From assembly GCA_900544195.1 (NCBI GenBank), contig UQUJ01000012.1, forward strand, positions 1-54,945: DNA of 54,945 nucleotides, in the 5' to 3' direction. The position numbers and the translations under genes are program-made. This document shows positions 9,478-17,774 of this stretch, piece by piece. Source of the DNA: an uncultured Alistipes sp. (GTDB lineage Bacteria; Bacteroidota; Bacteroidia; Bacteroidales; UBA932). Every line of letters begins with the position of its first letter. The first letter of the stretch is position 1. The notes under the pieces were generated by a model. That model had not been told where the DNA came from. It made no database searches and saw only the letters and a program-made list of their open reading frames with translations.

Positions 9478-9846
9478 ATGAAAGCGATAGGGACAGTCCT
9501 CTTGTTGGTGCTATCCAACATATTTATGACATTCGCGTGGTACGGCCATCTGAAGCTTCAGGAGATGAAGGTCTCGACGAGCTGGCCGCTCATTCTGGTC
9601 ATCCTCTTCTCCTGGGGACTGGCGTTTTTTGAATATTGCGCCCAGGTTCCAGCCAACCGCCTCGGATTTACTGGCAACGGCGGCCCGTTCAGCCTTATGC
9701 AACTAAAAGTTATCCAAGAGGTTGTCTCCCTCATCGTCTTCACTTTGGTTGTCACCCTCCTCTTCAAAGGCGAGGCTCTCCACTGGAACCACATCGCGGC
9801 GTTCGTCTGCCTTGTGCTCGCCGTCTTCTTCGTGTTTCTGAAGTAG
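9478..9846 (+). CDS. DMT-superfamily DUF486 membrane protein
   Basis: This is a small integral membrane protein of 122 residues with four predicted membrane segments. The N-terminal LLLVLSNIFMTFAWYGHLK is characteristic of the DUF486 family. The ATG at 9478 was chosen because family members begin at this methionine and a -7 box lies just upstream of it. DUF486 is distantly related to small multidrug-resistance and drug/metabolite transporters, but no substrate is established. It stands alone downstream of aspA. Confidence 0.85.
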   Translation: MKAIGTVLLLVLSNIFMTFAWYGHLKLQEMKVSTSWPLILVILFSWGLAFFEYCAQVPANRLGFTGNGGPFSLMQLKVIQEVVSLIVFTLVVTLLFKGEALHWNHIAAFVCLVLAVFFVFLK

Positions 9847-9972
9847 CTTCTTCCCCAAAGGTGTTCGGTGGAAAAGACCGGAAAGAATTGCACAGGGAGT
9901 GCCGCCCGTGTCCTTCCTGCATGGTTTCCGGCAGCAATTCTGTCATCTGGTATTGGATACATAGCTTCTATA

Positions 9973-9995
9973 TCACGGCGTTGAATTCGCCGTGA
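9973..9995. other. Perfect hairpin downstream of the AbiE operon
   Basis: TCACGGCG (9973-9980) and CGCCGTGA (9988-9995) form an 8-bp stem with a 7-nt loop in the gap 9847-10053. It could cap the minus-strand abiE transcript, although no T tract follows on that strand. Nothing else is recognisable in this gap. Confidence 0.4.
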
Positions 9996-10053
9996 ATATC
10001 TCCGCAAACAATAATGCTCTTTGCGTTAGGAAATGCGTATGTGTGAAATGAAT

Positions 10054-10938
10054 TCATTTCTTCAACGATAGCCAATAGGGGGACAACTTTTCCGTAATAT
10101 AATCAACGACCTCATTCAGAGGTAAGACTCCCTTGTATTTCATCTTTTTCAAGAATGCGTTCCATTGAGTCTGCTTGATAGGATCATTCTTGAATTCGCC
10201 ATTGAAAAGAGGGTGATTCTCAGTATATGTCGTTCCTCTATTGCTGAAAACAGAGGCAATTGCTTCAGAAAGGGTTTCCTCATTTACCTTGACACGTGCT
10301 GATTCTGACGAAAGAATGGAATATACATCATAGAAGTCTTTCATCCTGCTGTTTGCCAGCGCCCGATCAATCATTGTCTGGAACTTTTCTGCTACAACAG
10401 TCTCCAAAGAATAAGCATTGATGCTAACCTCCGGCATATCATCAAGAAGCAAGGGATAATCCAGTTCCTGGGGCTCTGGAACAACAATATCTCCAAACCC
10501 AATATCCATAGAAAAAGGTTGTACAATGGTGTCAAGATGAGCTGTCACAGTAACTGTGATGCCGTTATACTCTTTGTCCAAAGAAATATCCTCAACCTTA
10601 ATGTCATTCTCTCCGTTATCGAACATAAGACCATCTTCAGGGCATTGAATTGCGCAGATCTCTCGGAAAGCTTTTCGAATGGTTTCTTTGTCTCTGCTAA
10701 TCTTGTCGCCCAGGAAATCAATGTCTTTCGTCGGACGAGCCTTGAACTTTTCGTAGGCGAAGAGAAGTGCACTTCCTTTCAGGCAGAAGTTATCCCGATA
10801 TTGGCTCATCGACAGCCTGTACAACATCCGCTCTTGGATGTATCTGAGCAGAATCTGCATATATTCGGTTCCAGGCACTGAATCTCGGATGTTCAGGAGT
10901 TTGGCCCGAACCGACTTTGCAACATTTTTCTTTTCCAT
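10054..10938 (-). CDS. abiEii: AbiEii-type nucleotidyltransferase toxin
   Basis: This 294-residue protein belongs to the AbiEii/AbiGii toxin family, the toxin of type IV toxin-antitoxin and abortive-infection systems. Members are nucleotidyltransferases that modify RNA, and characterised relatives act on tRNA. The fold signature KGSALLFAYEKF followed by RPTKDIDFLGD (about residues 45-75) gives the GS and DxD catalytic elements. The ATG at 10938 begins one base after the antitoxin stop codon, which implies translational coupling; a TTG further upstream lies inside the antitoxin gene. The region is AT-richer than the core genes around it, which suits a transferred defence module. The phage or target specificity cannot be read from sequence. 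Confidence 0.88.
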   Translation of the reverse strand: MEKKNVAKSVRAKLLNIRDSVPGTEYMQILLRYIQERMLYRLSMSQYRDNFCLKGSALLFAYEKFKARPTKDIDFLGDKISRDKETIRKAFREICAIQCPEDGLMFDNGENDIKVEDISLDKEYNGITVTVTAHLDTIVQPFSMDIGFGDIVVPEPQELDYPLLLDDMPEVSINAYSLETVVAEKFQTMIDRALANSRMKDFYDVYSILSSESARVKVNEETLSEAIASVFSNRGTTYTENHPLFNGEFKNDPIKQTQWNAFLKKMKYKGVLPLNEVVDYITEKLSPYWLSLKK

Positions 10939-10939
10939 A

Positions 10940-11518
10940 TTACAGCCCCATTTCAAGGTATTGTCTCATTGTTGACAGCACTCTCATTTGTTTTGCGTAA
11001 TCCATAAGACGGGAAATGTTACGATCCTTGCGCTTGAGATAGTTCCTAAGAATCTCAACAGCCACTTCAGTCCCGATCTTGTTACGAAACTTTACAGCGT
11101 CGCAAACGCTTTTCTCAATGCAGAAAATCTTAACCTTATGATTGGCAATGTCAGCTTCTTCAACGCCCATCGTGCAGTATTTCTCTTCCCAATAGCAGAG
11201 AATGATGCCAGAAATCTCCGGGGCCACCACTTTCCTGTGCTTTTCTATAGCAACGTAAAATCCATCAGGGATTTGAGTGGTAAGCCCATAATAATCCCAC
11301 GCGGAATACATGCAAACGACACCGCCGGGGGCGATCCTTTCAACATCTATCATCGTGGTCGCCAGTTCTTCAGGGAGAATATACACACCATTCTTGATTC
11401 TGATGACATTGCCGGATTTGATAGCCTTGTTGATTCCATAGTAAGCCCTGGGCTCACGTAGTTCATGAGTCCGTATCGTTCCTCCGCTTGCAGAGATGTC
11501 TTGGTAAAACTTGGCCAT
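10940..11518 (-). CDS. abiEi: AbiEi-type antitoxin and autorepressor
   Basis: This 192-residue protein matches the type IV antitoxin AbiEi family. The N-terminal winged helix (ISASGGTIRTHELREPRAYYGINKAIKSG, about 8-36) is followed by a short IKNGVYILPEE segment and an antitoxin domain containing VCMYSAWDYYGLTTQIP and a C-terminal EKSVCDAVKFRNK segment. AbiEi proteins neutralise AbiEii without a stable complex and repress their own operon through inverted repeats. The order antitoxin then toxin, with essentially no gap, is the normal one. A -7 box lies 18-25 bp upstream of its start. Confidence 0.88.
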   Translation of the reverse strand: MAKFYQDISASGGTIRTHELREPRAYYGINKAIKSGNVIRIKNGVYILPEELATTMIDVERIAPGGVVCMYSAWDYYGLTTQIPDGFYVAIEKHRKVVAPEISGIILCYWEEKYCTMGVEEADIANHKVKIFCIEKSVCDAVKFRNKIGTEVAVEILRNYLKRKDRNISRLMDYAKQMRVLSTMRQYLEMGL

Positions 11519-11819
11519 ATGCGTATGATTCGCGACAAATATACGGCTAATTTTTGAAATGGCAGTAGTTTTTTGATAATTCTTTCATGAATCGATATGA
11601 CCTTCGGATACTGCCCCTGTTCCCATTTTTGAAACAGTCGCTCAGAAGCGCATAGAAAGCCGTTTTTGCGAAAAACCTTATAATCTATGTCACTTTTCAG
11701 CGATAGTGACGCGAAAAATAATAATTCTATTAATGCTGGGTGTCTTATAGGGAAAATATACTGATGGTTTCCATGTTTGAGCGAGAAAAACTTTAACTTT
11801 GTAGAAATACGTTGAGACT
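11519..11819. promoter_or_regulatory. Divergent control region of abiE and the AlbA-type gene
   Basis: This 301-bp AT-rich gap holds promoters for both sides. On the minus strand TATATTTG (plus-strand 11536-11543) lies just before abiEi. On the plus strand TAACTTTG (11794-11801) lies 18 bp before the ATG at 11820. An inverted repeat GTCACT (11689-11694) / AGTGAC (11705-11710) in the middle could bind a regulator. I found no open frame of note here. Confidence 0.5.
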
Positions 11820-13362
11820 ATGACAACGCAAGAAATACTCAATCTTTGTGGGAAAGGTGAGCAGACACCCGTCCAAATGAAGGAACGGGTCACTGATGCG
11901 TATGAGTTGGGGAAAGAAATGGTTTGCTACGCCAATGAGCGGGGAGGCGGATTGATTATCATCGGCGTCAATGATAAAACGGGAAAGGTCAATGCGCTTT
12001 CACGCACGGAGGTGCAGGAGCAAACAGGGCTTCTTTCCCAAATCGCAACCGACCAAGTCCATCCCGCCGTTTCCATCAAAGCTGAAAACGTTGATGTCCC
12101 TGGCGGGCAATTGATAGCCGTTACAGTCCTTGAGGGCATCAATAAGCCATACAAGGACAACAAGGGAATTGTCTGGGTTAAGAACGGCGCTAACAAGCGT
12201 CGCATCGTTGACAACGCAGAGATTGCCGAGATGATGTCCGATAGCGGCACATTCCGAACAAGATGAGGCTCTCATCCCCGGAGCAACTATTGCGGACCTG
12301 GATATGAATGTTGTCAAGACCTACCTAACAAAGAGGTTTGAGGCGTCCTACAAATCCAAGGATTTGACTTATGAGCAGATACAGGATGCTTCCGCTGACG
12401 AGCTTGTTAGTTTGGCGGCATCTGGAATGACGGTTGAACGCTTGTTGAAGAACTTTGGGCTCATTCGTTCTGATGGCGGCATCACCTATGCGGCGATGCT
12501 GTTGTTCGGCAGACATCCATGGCGTTGGCTTCCTACTGCCACAGTCAAATGCGTCAGCTTTATCGGGAACAGCCTAGGGGGAACTGAGTTCCGTGATAAA
12601 ATGGATGACTTGGATGCCGATGGCGGCATTCTTATCCAGTATGAAGCTATGATGGCTTTTCTCAAGCGGAATCTTCACAATGTTCAGGTGGATTCTGATT
12701 TCAACTCTCCTGGACAACTGGAGATACCTGTTGGCGCACTGTCCGAAATATGTTCCAATGCCCTCCTGCATCGTTCTTACAGTTGGGAGGCGCCTATTCG
12801 GGTGTTTGTCTTTGATAACCGTGTAGAGATCCATAGCCCTGGCGCCCTTCCGGGCGGATTGGAGGTTGAGGATGTCCTATCTGGTACATCCCTTCCGCGG
12901 AACAAGATGCTTTTTACTCACGGAGCATTTTTACTACCCTATTCAGGCATTGGCAGCGGTTTCCTTCGTGCTCGTGAACTGGATGACAAAATGGAGGTCG
13001 TTAACGACACCAAGAAGAAAGAGGTCATAGTTACTTTTTGGCGGGGAAGTAACCAAGAACGTGTCAGAGTAACGGAGTTTGGTAACGGAGTAACCAAGAA
13101 AAGTAACGGAGCTCAACAAAAAGTAACGGAGTCGAGTAACGGAGTTGCACCATCAAAAGTCAAATTGCCGGGGAAGGAACAAGACATTATTAACTTTTGC
13201 ACGGTCCCTAGAACAGCAGCAGAAATCCTATCAAGGATGGGCTTGACAAATCAGACTAAGAATAGAAAAAAACACATTAATCCTCTTGTGGAGCAAGGGA
13301 GACTTAAACTCACGATTCCTGATAAGCCGAATGATCCAAACCAGAAATATGTAAAGGCATAA
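11820..13362 (+). pseudogene. AlbA/Schlafen-type ATP-binding regulator, split by a +1 frameshift
   Basis: The first frame (11820-12266) encodes an AlbA_2/Schlafen-type domain: KERVTDAYELGKEMVCYAN, then GGGLIIIGVNDKTG, ending with WVKNGANKRR. The second frame (12304-13362) continues with the usual partner of such proteins, a GHKL-like ATP-binding region (ALSEICSNALLHRSY, then RVEIHSPGALPGGL), a repetitive linker and a C-terminal winged helix. Just before the upstream stop, the +1 frame reads EQDEALIPGATIADLDMN, which joins smoothly to the second part. One extra base near 12250-12265 therefore explains the split. It may be a real disruption, an assembly error or recoding. Full-length relatives are usually single proteins near 500 residues. 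DNA binding is likely; biological function is unsure. Confidence 0.75.
13068..13144 (+). repeat. Five-copy AGTAACGGAG repeat in the linker
   Basis: AGTAACGGAG occurs at 13068, 13102, 13122 and 13135, with a one-base variant at 13081, encoding a VT(E/K)xSNGV-type linker between the ATPase-like region and the C-terminal winged helix. Such low-complexity linkers are common in this protein family and are prone to expansion. Confidence 0.7.
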
Positions 13363-13679
13363 TGAAAGATCGGGCTAAACGAATTGCAAAGTATTACAAC
13401 CAATGCAAACTGCCGAAATGGGCGACTGTGTTGGGCGTTGTGTTGTTGGCCTTCGGCATCGTGGCGGCTGGTGTGACGGCCATTTTCCACGATAAGTATT
13501 CGTCCATCTTTGATGCATGGGAATCTGCCCTAACAAATGTCTGGTTCATAGCCTTTATCGCATTGGTGGGCGTCGGCGCCTTGATCTCGCTCGGATATCC
13601 TCTCTTGACATTGATTGGCGCCTGGATATGGACTATATTCGCAAAGCCGGAGCCGTTAGTTCTGGAGTTGAAGAGTTGA
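13362..13679 (+). CDS. Small membrane protein, function unknown
   Basis: This 105-residue protein starts at an ATG that shares one base with the preceding stop codon (TAATG), so it is translationally coupled to the AlbA-type gene. After a basic N-terminus (MKDRAKRIAKYYNQCK) it has three hydrophobic segments at about 21-42, 58-78 and 79-95. I do not recognise a family. The coupling suggests it works with, or is controlled together with, the ATP-binding protein. The same arrangement leaves open a membrane-effector role in a small defence unit, but that is inference only. Confidence 0.6.
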   Translation: MKDRAKRIAKYYNQCKLPKWATVLGVVLLAFGIVAAGVTAIFHDKYSSIFDAWESALTNVWFIAFIALVGVGALISLGYPLLTLIGAWIWTIFAKPEPLVLELKS

Positions 13680-13734
13680 AGAGGAGTTAGAAGTTGATCT
13701 CAATAGTACGTGCAAACTTCCAACCGCCCGATAA

Positions 13735-13756
13735 GTCGCCAAAATGTCGCCAAAAA
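13735..13756. repeat. Tandem GTCGCCAAAAW repeat beside the tRNA gene
   Basis: Two 11-bp copies, GTCGCCAAAAT (13735-13745) and GTCGCCAAAAA (13746-13756), lie 56 bp from the tRNA-Leu 3' end. Tandem copies of this kind next to a tRNA resemble tyrosine-recombinase arm sites, but no integrase gene is present, so this is only suggestive. Confidence 0.35.
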
Positions 13757-13767
13757 TTGAGATACCA

Positions 13768-13807
13768 AAAGAGCTAACCGCTGAAAATCAGTCAGTTAGC
13801 CCTTTTT
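13768..13807 (-). terminator. Terminator downstream of tRNA-Leu
   Basis: On the minus strand, just after the tRNA, AAAGGGCTAAC pairs with GTTAGCTCTTT (one G-U pair), with an inner CTGA/TCAG stem and a T run. The A and T runs on both sides make it plausible in both directions, also closing the plus-strand islet genes. Confidence 0.7.
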
Positions 13808-13811
13808 AAGG

Positions 13812-13896
13812 TGCCTCGGGCGGGAATCGAACCCGCACGGACATTTCTGTCCAAGGGATTTTAAGTCCCTCGTGTCTACCATTTCACCACCAAGGC
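13812..13896 (-). tRNA. tRNA-Leu (anticodon UAA)
   Basis: The 85-nt minus-strand sequence folds as a class II tRNA. The acceptor stem is GCCTTGG / CCGAGGC, the anticodon stem AGGGA / TCCCT carries the loop CTTAAAA with anticodon TAA, a long variable arm follows, and the T loop is GGTTCGATTCC. The 3' CCA is not fully encoded. It lies 84 bp downstream of rodA in the same direction. Confidence 0.95.
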
Positions 13897-13980
13897 GATA
13901 GATTACAAAGTTACTAAAAAAATGTCATTGATTAAGAAAATCACGATCAAACAGTCTGATTTTTTAGCGGACAGACGGGG

Positions 13981-15426
13981 CTAATAGTATTTCTTCTCCT
14001 GCTGGTAGAGGGCTATGAAGATGAAAATCAGGATGGTGAATGCCCACAGGGACGAACCTCCGTAACTCAGCAACGGCAGAGGGATGCCGATCACGGGCAT
14101 GAGGCCTATGGTCATCCCGATGTTGATGAAAAGGTGCATGAATATGCAGGAGGCTACACAGTAGCCGTAGATGCGGGTAAACGCCTCCCGGCTTTTCTCG
14201 GCATCAGAGATGATCCTCAGGATCAGGAAAACATAGAGGGCTATCACAACAAAGCAGCCAATGAAGCCCCACTCCTCACCTACCGTGCAGAAGATGAAGT
14301 CTGTGCTTTGCTCCGGCACAAAACCGAACGTGGTCTGCGTGCCGCCGAGGAATCCTTTCCCGGTAAGACCGCCCGATCCGATCGCGATCATGCTCTGGTT
14401 GACATTGTAGCCCACACCGGCGGGATCCTCTTTCATGCCAAGGAGAACCTCTATCCTTTTTCGCTGATGATCCTGGAGTATGTTATTGAAAATAAATTCG
14501 GTGGAGAAGACCAAGGCAACCCCGGCGACCAGACCGAGAGCGGACATCGACAGGAATCTCCGGCGTGACTTGTAGCCCTTGATGATCATGAATGGAACGG
14601 CGCAGACGCACATGCCGATCAGTATGTACAGCGGCTTGATCTTCCCGGCGATGCCCTCCGGATTGAACTTGCCAAGGATCCATGGCAGGAGGCACATCAG
14701 CAGGAACAGTCCCGCGCCGACCCAGAGCATGGCGTTGAACTTGCCAGACTCCATCAGGTTGCAAAGAAGGATGATCCCTGCCAGCACGAGCAGCGACACG
14801 TACGGCGACACCGTCAGCGTCAGTATGAAAAGCAGTGCCGCCGCGCCGATGCAGAATATCCACCAACCTGAGAATCCTTCCCGGTACATCACGAATATGA
14901 AGCCGACGTAGACGAGAGCTGATCCAGTCTCGCTCTCCGCCAGGATGACAAGCATCGGGACTCCGAGAATCAACGCGGTGAGCATGAAGTCCTTGAATTT
15001 GGTGATCTTGAAGTTGACCTGGCTCATCAGCGTGGCCAGAAGCAGGGATGTCGTGATCTTTGAGACTTCGGCGGGCTGGAACCTGACGGGACCGAACTCG
15101 AACCAGGACCGGGATCCTTTGACCTCCACGCCAAGGAATATCACGCCTACAAGCAGGCACATGACAAACAGGTACAGCGGCACCGAGGCGCTTTCCCAGA
15201 ACTGTGCGTTGATCACAAACAGAATCAGAGCCGCAAGTCCGAGCGCCGTGAGTATCCAGACGAACTGTTTGCCGGAGCGGAAATTATAATCGAATATGCT
15301 GGCGGGACCGTCGGAATGGATCGAGGCATAGATGTTGACCCATCCGATGATGATGAGGAGCAGGTAGGTGACCACCAGCGCCCAGTCAACACTCTTCTTT
15401 ATGCCTCTGTCCGAAAAGTTCTCCAT
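13981..15426 (-). CDS. rodA: Rod-shape SEDS glycosyltransferase RodA
   Basis: This 481-residue polytopic inner-membrane protein belongs to the SEDS family (RodA/FtsW/SpoVE). It polymerises lipid II into glycan strands during cell elongation, working with PBP2. About ten membrane segments are visible. The region KGSRSWFEFGPVRFQPAEVSK is the conserved SEDS loop, and the C-terminal GMTIGLMPVIGIPLPLLSYGG is the RodA hallmark. It starts 7 bp after the mrdA stop and is the last gene of the mreBCD-mrdA-rodA cluster. The internal region around residues 190-300 is longer than in Proteobacteria, as usual in Bacteroidota. Confidence 0.95.
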   Translation of the reverse strand: MENFSDRGIKKSVDWALVVTYLLLIIIGWVNIYASIHSDGPASIFDYNFRSGKQFVWILTALGLAALILFVINAQFWESASVPLYLFVMCLLVGVIFLGVEVKGSRSWFEFGPVRFQPAEVSKITTSLLLATLMSQVNFKITKFKDFMLTALILGVPMLVILAESETGSALVYVGFIFVMYREGFSGWWIFCIGAAALLFILTLTVSPYVSLLVLAGIILLCNLMESGKFNAMLWVGAGLFLLMCLLPWILGKFNPEGIAGKIKPLYILIGMCVCAVPFMIIKGYKSRRRFLSMSALGLVAGVALVFSTEFIFNNILQDHQRKRIEVLLGMKEDPAGVGYNVNQSMIAIGSGGLTGKGFLGGTQTTFGFVPEQSTDFIFCTVGEEWGFIGCFVVIALYVFLILRIISDAEKSREAFTRIYGYCVASCIFMHLFINIGMTIGLMPVIGIPLPLLSYGGSSLWAFTILIFIFIALYQQEKKYY

Positions 15427-15433
15427 CGCTCAA

Positions 15434-17281
15434 CTATTTATAGGCCTTGACCCTTGACATGAGATTACCCTGAAGAACCCTGTCCTCAAGTCCGCGGCGC
15501 TGGTCGCTGATCTCTCCGTTGAGATATTTCTCAACCAGCAGGGACGCGATAGGTGCGGCCCATGTCGCTCCGAACCCGGCGTTCTCTATGTAGGCGGCAA
15601 CGGCGATCTTCGGGTTGTCCTTCGGGGCGAAACAGATGAACACCGAGTTGTCCGCACCGCGAGGATTCTGCGCCGTTCCGGTCTTTCCGCAGATGTCCAG
15701 GCCGGGAACAGCGGCAATGGAGGCCGTGCCTCCGGACCCGAAACCGCTGTTGACCGCCCTCCACATGCCTTGCGTCACCTTCTTGAAATTCGTCGTGTCA
15801 ACCATCGTGTACTGCCTCTCGTAATATTTCGGATCAATCTCGACCCCTTCCGACGCTTTCACGATGTGTGGAATCCTGTACCACCCTCTGTTGGCGACGG
15901 TCGCCGCGAGGTTGGCGATCTGCATGGGCGTGGCTCCGACCTCGCCCTGGCCGATGGAGATGGAGATGATCGTGGTGAATTTCCATCCTCCCTTGCCGTA
16001 GATCTTGTTGTACGTCTTTGATGTCGGCAGAGTCCCGCCCAACTCGGCGGGAAAGTCCGTGCCCAGCTTGTGTCCGAAGCCGAAACTTTGGACATATTCG
16101 TTCCATTTGTCGAGCGCCTCGCCGATGTCGCGGTATTTCTTGTTTTCAAGAATATTCCTGAGCACGTAGCAGAAATAACCGTTGCAGGACATCATGATGG
16201 CCTCTTCAAGCACGAGAGGGGATTTGTGCACGTGGCATCCGAGCTTGCGGTTGCCGAAATGGTAGCCCTGGCTGCAAGGGTAGGCCATCTCGGTGGTGAG
16301 GGTGCCTTCCTGAAGCCCGATCAGGCCGTTCACAAGCTTGAACACCGATCCCGGAGGGTACGGAGCCTGTACTGCCCTGTTGAACATCGGCTTGTGTGGA
16401 TCCTTGATGATTTCGTCGTAGTGCTGGCCGATGTCCGCCAGCATGCTCACATCGACTCCAGGGCTGGAGACAAGCGTCAGGATCTCGCCGGTCTTCGGCT
16501 CGATGGCCACAAGGCTGCCGACCTTGTTCCTCATCAGATCCTGACCGTACTGCTGGAGATCCGCGTCGATCGTCGTGTGGATGTCGTGTCCAGGGACGGC
16601 CTCCTTGTCCATCTCCCCGTCCTTGTAGCGCTGCTCTATCTGGTTGCGGGAGTTGCGCAGGTAGATATGGTAGCCTTTCTCGCCTCGGAGTTCCTTTTCG
16701 CGGGCCGCCTCGATGCCTGTCTTCCCGGCGTAGTCTCCGGAACGATATTCCCCGGAATGCTTCTCGATGTAGTTCGCGTCCACCTCGGAGACGTAACCCA
16801 GCAGGTTTCCTCCGGCGTTGACAGGGTAGTCCCGGATGCTTCTGGCCTGCCCCCTGAATCCCGGAAAGTTGTACTGAAGTTCGGCGAACTGCATGTAGGT
16901 TTCTGGTTTTATCTGCTTGAGCATCACGACGCTCTGGTAGCCGATACGGCGGCGGTTTCTGGCATATTCAGCCATCTTGTCCCTGATGAATTCCGGGGAC
17001 ACGTTAAGGGTGTTGGCCAGCATCAGTGTGTCGAACCGCTTGACTTCCCTCGGGGTGACAAGGATGTCGTAGGTTACTTTGTTGCTGACGATGATCTTGC
17101 CGTTGCGGTCGTAGATGATGCCTCTGGTCGGGTAGATGATGTCATAGACCATCGAGTTGTTCGACGCGTTGATCTTGTACTTGTCGTCAATGATCTGGAT
17201 GTAGAACAGTTTTCCGAGTATGATGGCGGCGACCACCAAAAGGCCTATGATCAAGGCTTTCCCTCTACCTTCTGTCTTCAT
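15434..17281 (-). CDS. mrdA: Penicillin-binding protein 2 (elongasome transpeptidase)
   Basis: This 615-residue class B PBP cross-links peptidoglycan in the elongasome with RodA. It has one N-terminal membrane anchor (about 9-30) and a pedestal domain including the PTRGIIYDRNG motif (51-61). The transpeptidase motifs are SVFK (Ser312 nucleophile, Lys315), SCN (365-367) and KTGT (533-536). The 5' end overlaps the mreD 3' end by 17 bp, pointing to translational coupling. All catalytic motifs are intact and the length is typical. Confidence 0.96.
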   Translation of the reverse strand: MKTEGRGKALIIGLLVVAAIILGKLFYIQIIDDKYKINASNNSMVYDIIYPTRGIIYDRNGKIIVSNKVTYDILVTPREVKRFDTLMLANTLNVSPEFIRDKMAEYARNRRRIGYQSVVMLKQIKPETYMQFAELQYNFPGFRGQARSIRDYPVNAGGNLLGYVSEVDANYIEKHSGEYRSGDYAGKTGIEAAREKELRGEKGYHIYLRNSRNQIEQRYKDGEMDKEAVPGHDIHTTIDADLQQYGQDLMRNKVGSLVAIEPKTGEILTLVSSPGVDVSMLADIGQHYDEIIKDPHKPMFNRAVQAPYPPGSVFKLVNGLIGLQEGTLTTEMAYPCSQGYHFGNRKLGCHVHKSPLVLEEAIMMSCNGYFCYVLRNILENKKYRDIGEALDKWNEYVQSFGFGHKLGTDFPAELGGTLPTSKTYNKIYGKGGWKFTTIISISIGQGEVGATPMQIANLAATVANRGWYRIPHIVKASEGVEIDPKYYERQYTMVDTTNFKKVTQGMWRAVNSGFGSGGTASIAAVPGLDICGKTGTAQNPRGADNSVFICFAPKDNPKIAVAAYIENAGFGATWAAPIASLLVEKYLNGEISDQRRGLEDRVLQGNLMSRVKAYK

Positions 17282-17774
17282 AGGTCAGCAGGTTGATGAT
17301 GCAGATCGACGCAAGGTAACTGGCCAGCATCGAGAGTCCGACTCTTGCCGCGATGAACCAGAACGGCCTTGTTCCGGCACAGTCGGCTATGGTGTAAACC
17401 AGCAGGAACAGTGTGGTCATCAGGATGATGGCAAGGGAAACCCTCGCGAATCCATATTTCCGGACAGTGACATTCTCCTTTTGCTCGAAAGGCTCGTTGC
17501 CGAAGAACATCCCTATGACCGGGCGCCGCAGGAGTGCGACCGGAACCAACGACATCGCATTGATTCCAAGGGCCCCTTCGGCGAAGAAATCCACGGCCAG
17601 TCCGGAGGCGAAGGCGATCAGCATTGCTTGGATGGTTCCTGTCTTGGTAGGTATGCAAAGCACCATCACCGGCAGGATCGTCATCATCATGTAGGGCGTG
17701 AAATGGAAGTAGTTGCTCAGAATCATCTGGGCGACCGTCAGCAGAATGTAGGTGAACGCGAAACTGTTTCTCAT
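17265..17774 (-). CDS. mreD: Rod shape-determining protein MreD
   Basis: This 169-residue inner-membrane protein has about five hydrophobic segments (for example YMMMTILPVMVLC and LAIILMTTLFLLVYTIA). Sequence conservation in MreD is low, so the call rests on size, topology and its place between mreC and mrdA. It overlaps mreC by 4 bp (ATGA type) and mrdA by 17 bp, indicating coupled translation. MreD is part of the elongasome with MreC and RodA/PBP2. Confidence 0.88.
   Translation of the reverse strand: MRNSFAFTYILLTVAQMILSNYFHFTPYMMMTILPVMVLCIPTKTGTIQAMLIAFASGLAVDFFAEGALGINAMSLVPVALLRRPVIGMFFGNEPFEQKENVTVRKYGFARVSLAIILMTTLFLLVYTIADCAGTRPFWFIAARVGLSMLASYLASICIINLLTYEDRR

Noticed and set aside
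13018..13150. AGTAACGGAG repeats as a regulatory or mobile element
   Set aside because: They are in frame and encode a low-complexity linker between two domains of the AlbA-type protein, which explains them without a DNA-level role.
13681..13811. Remnant of an integrase gene beside tRNA-Leu
   Set aside because: Neither strand gives a readable tyrosine-recombinase C-terminus. Only the tandem repeats and the hairpin are visible.
16070..17296. Long plus-strand open frame of 408 codons
   Set aside because: It lies entirely opposite mrdA, which has all catalytic motifs, and its translation shows no recognisable domain.
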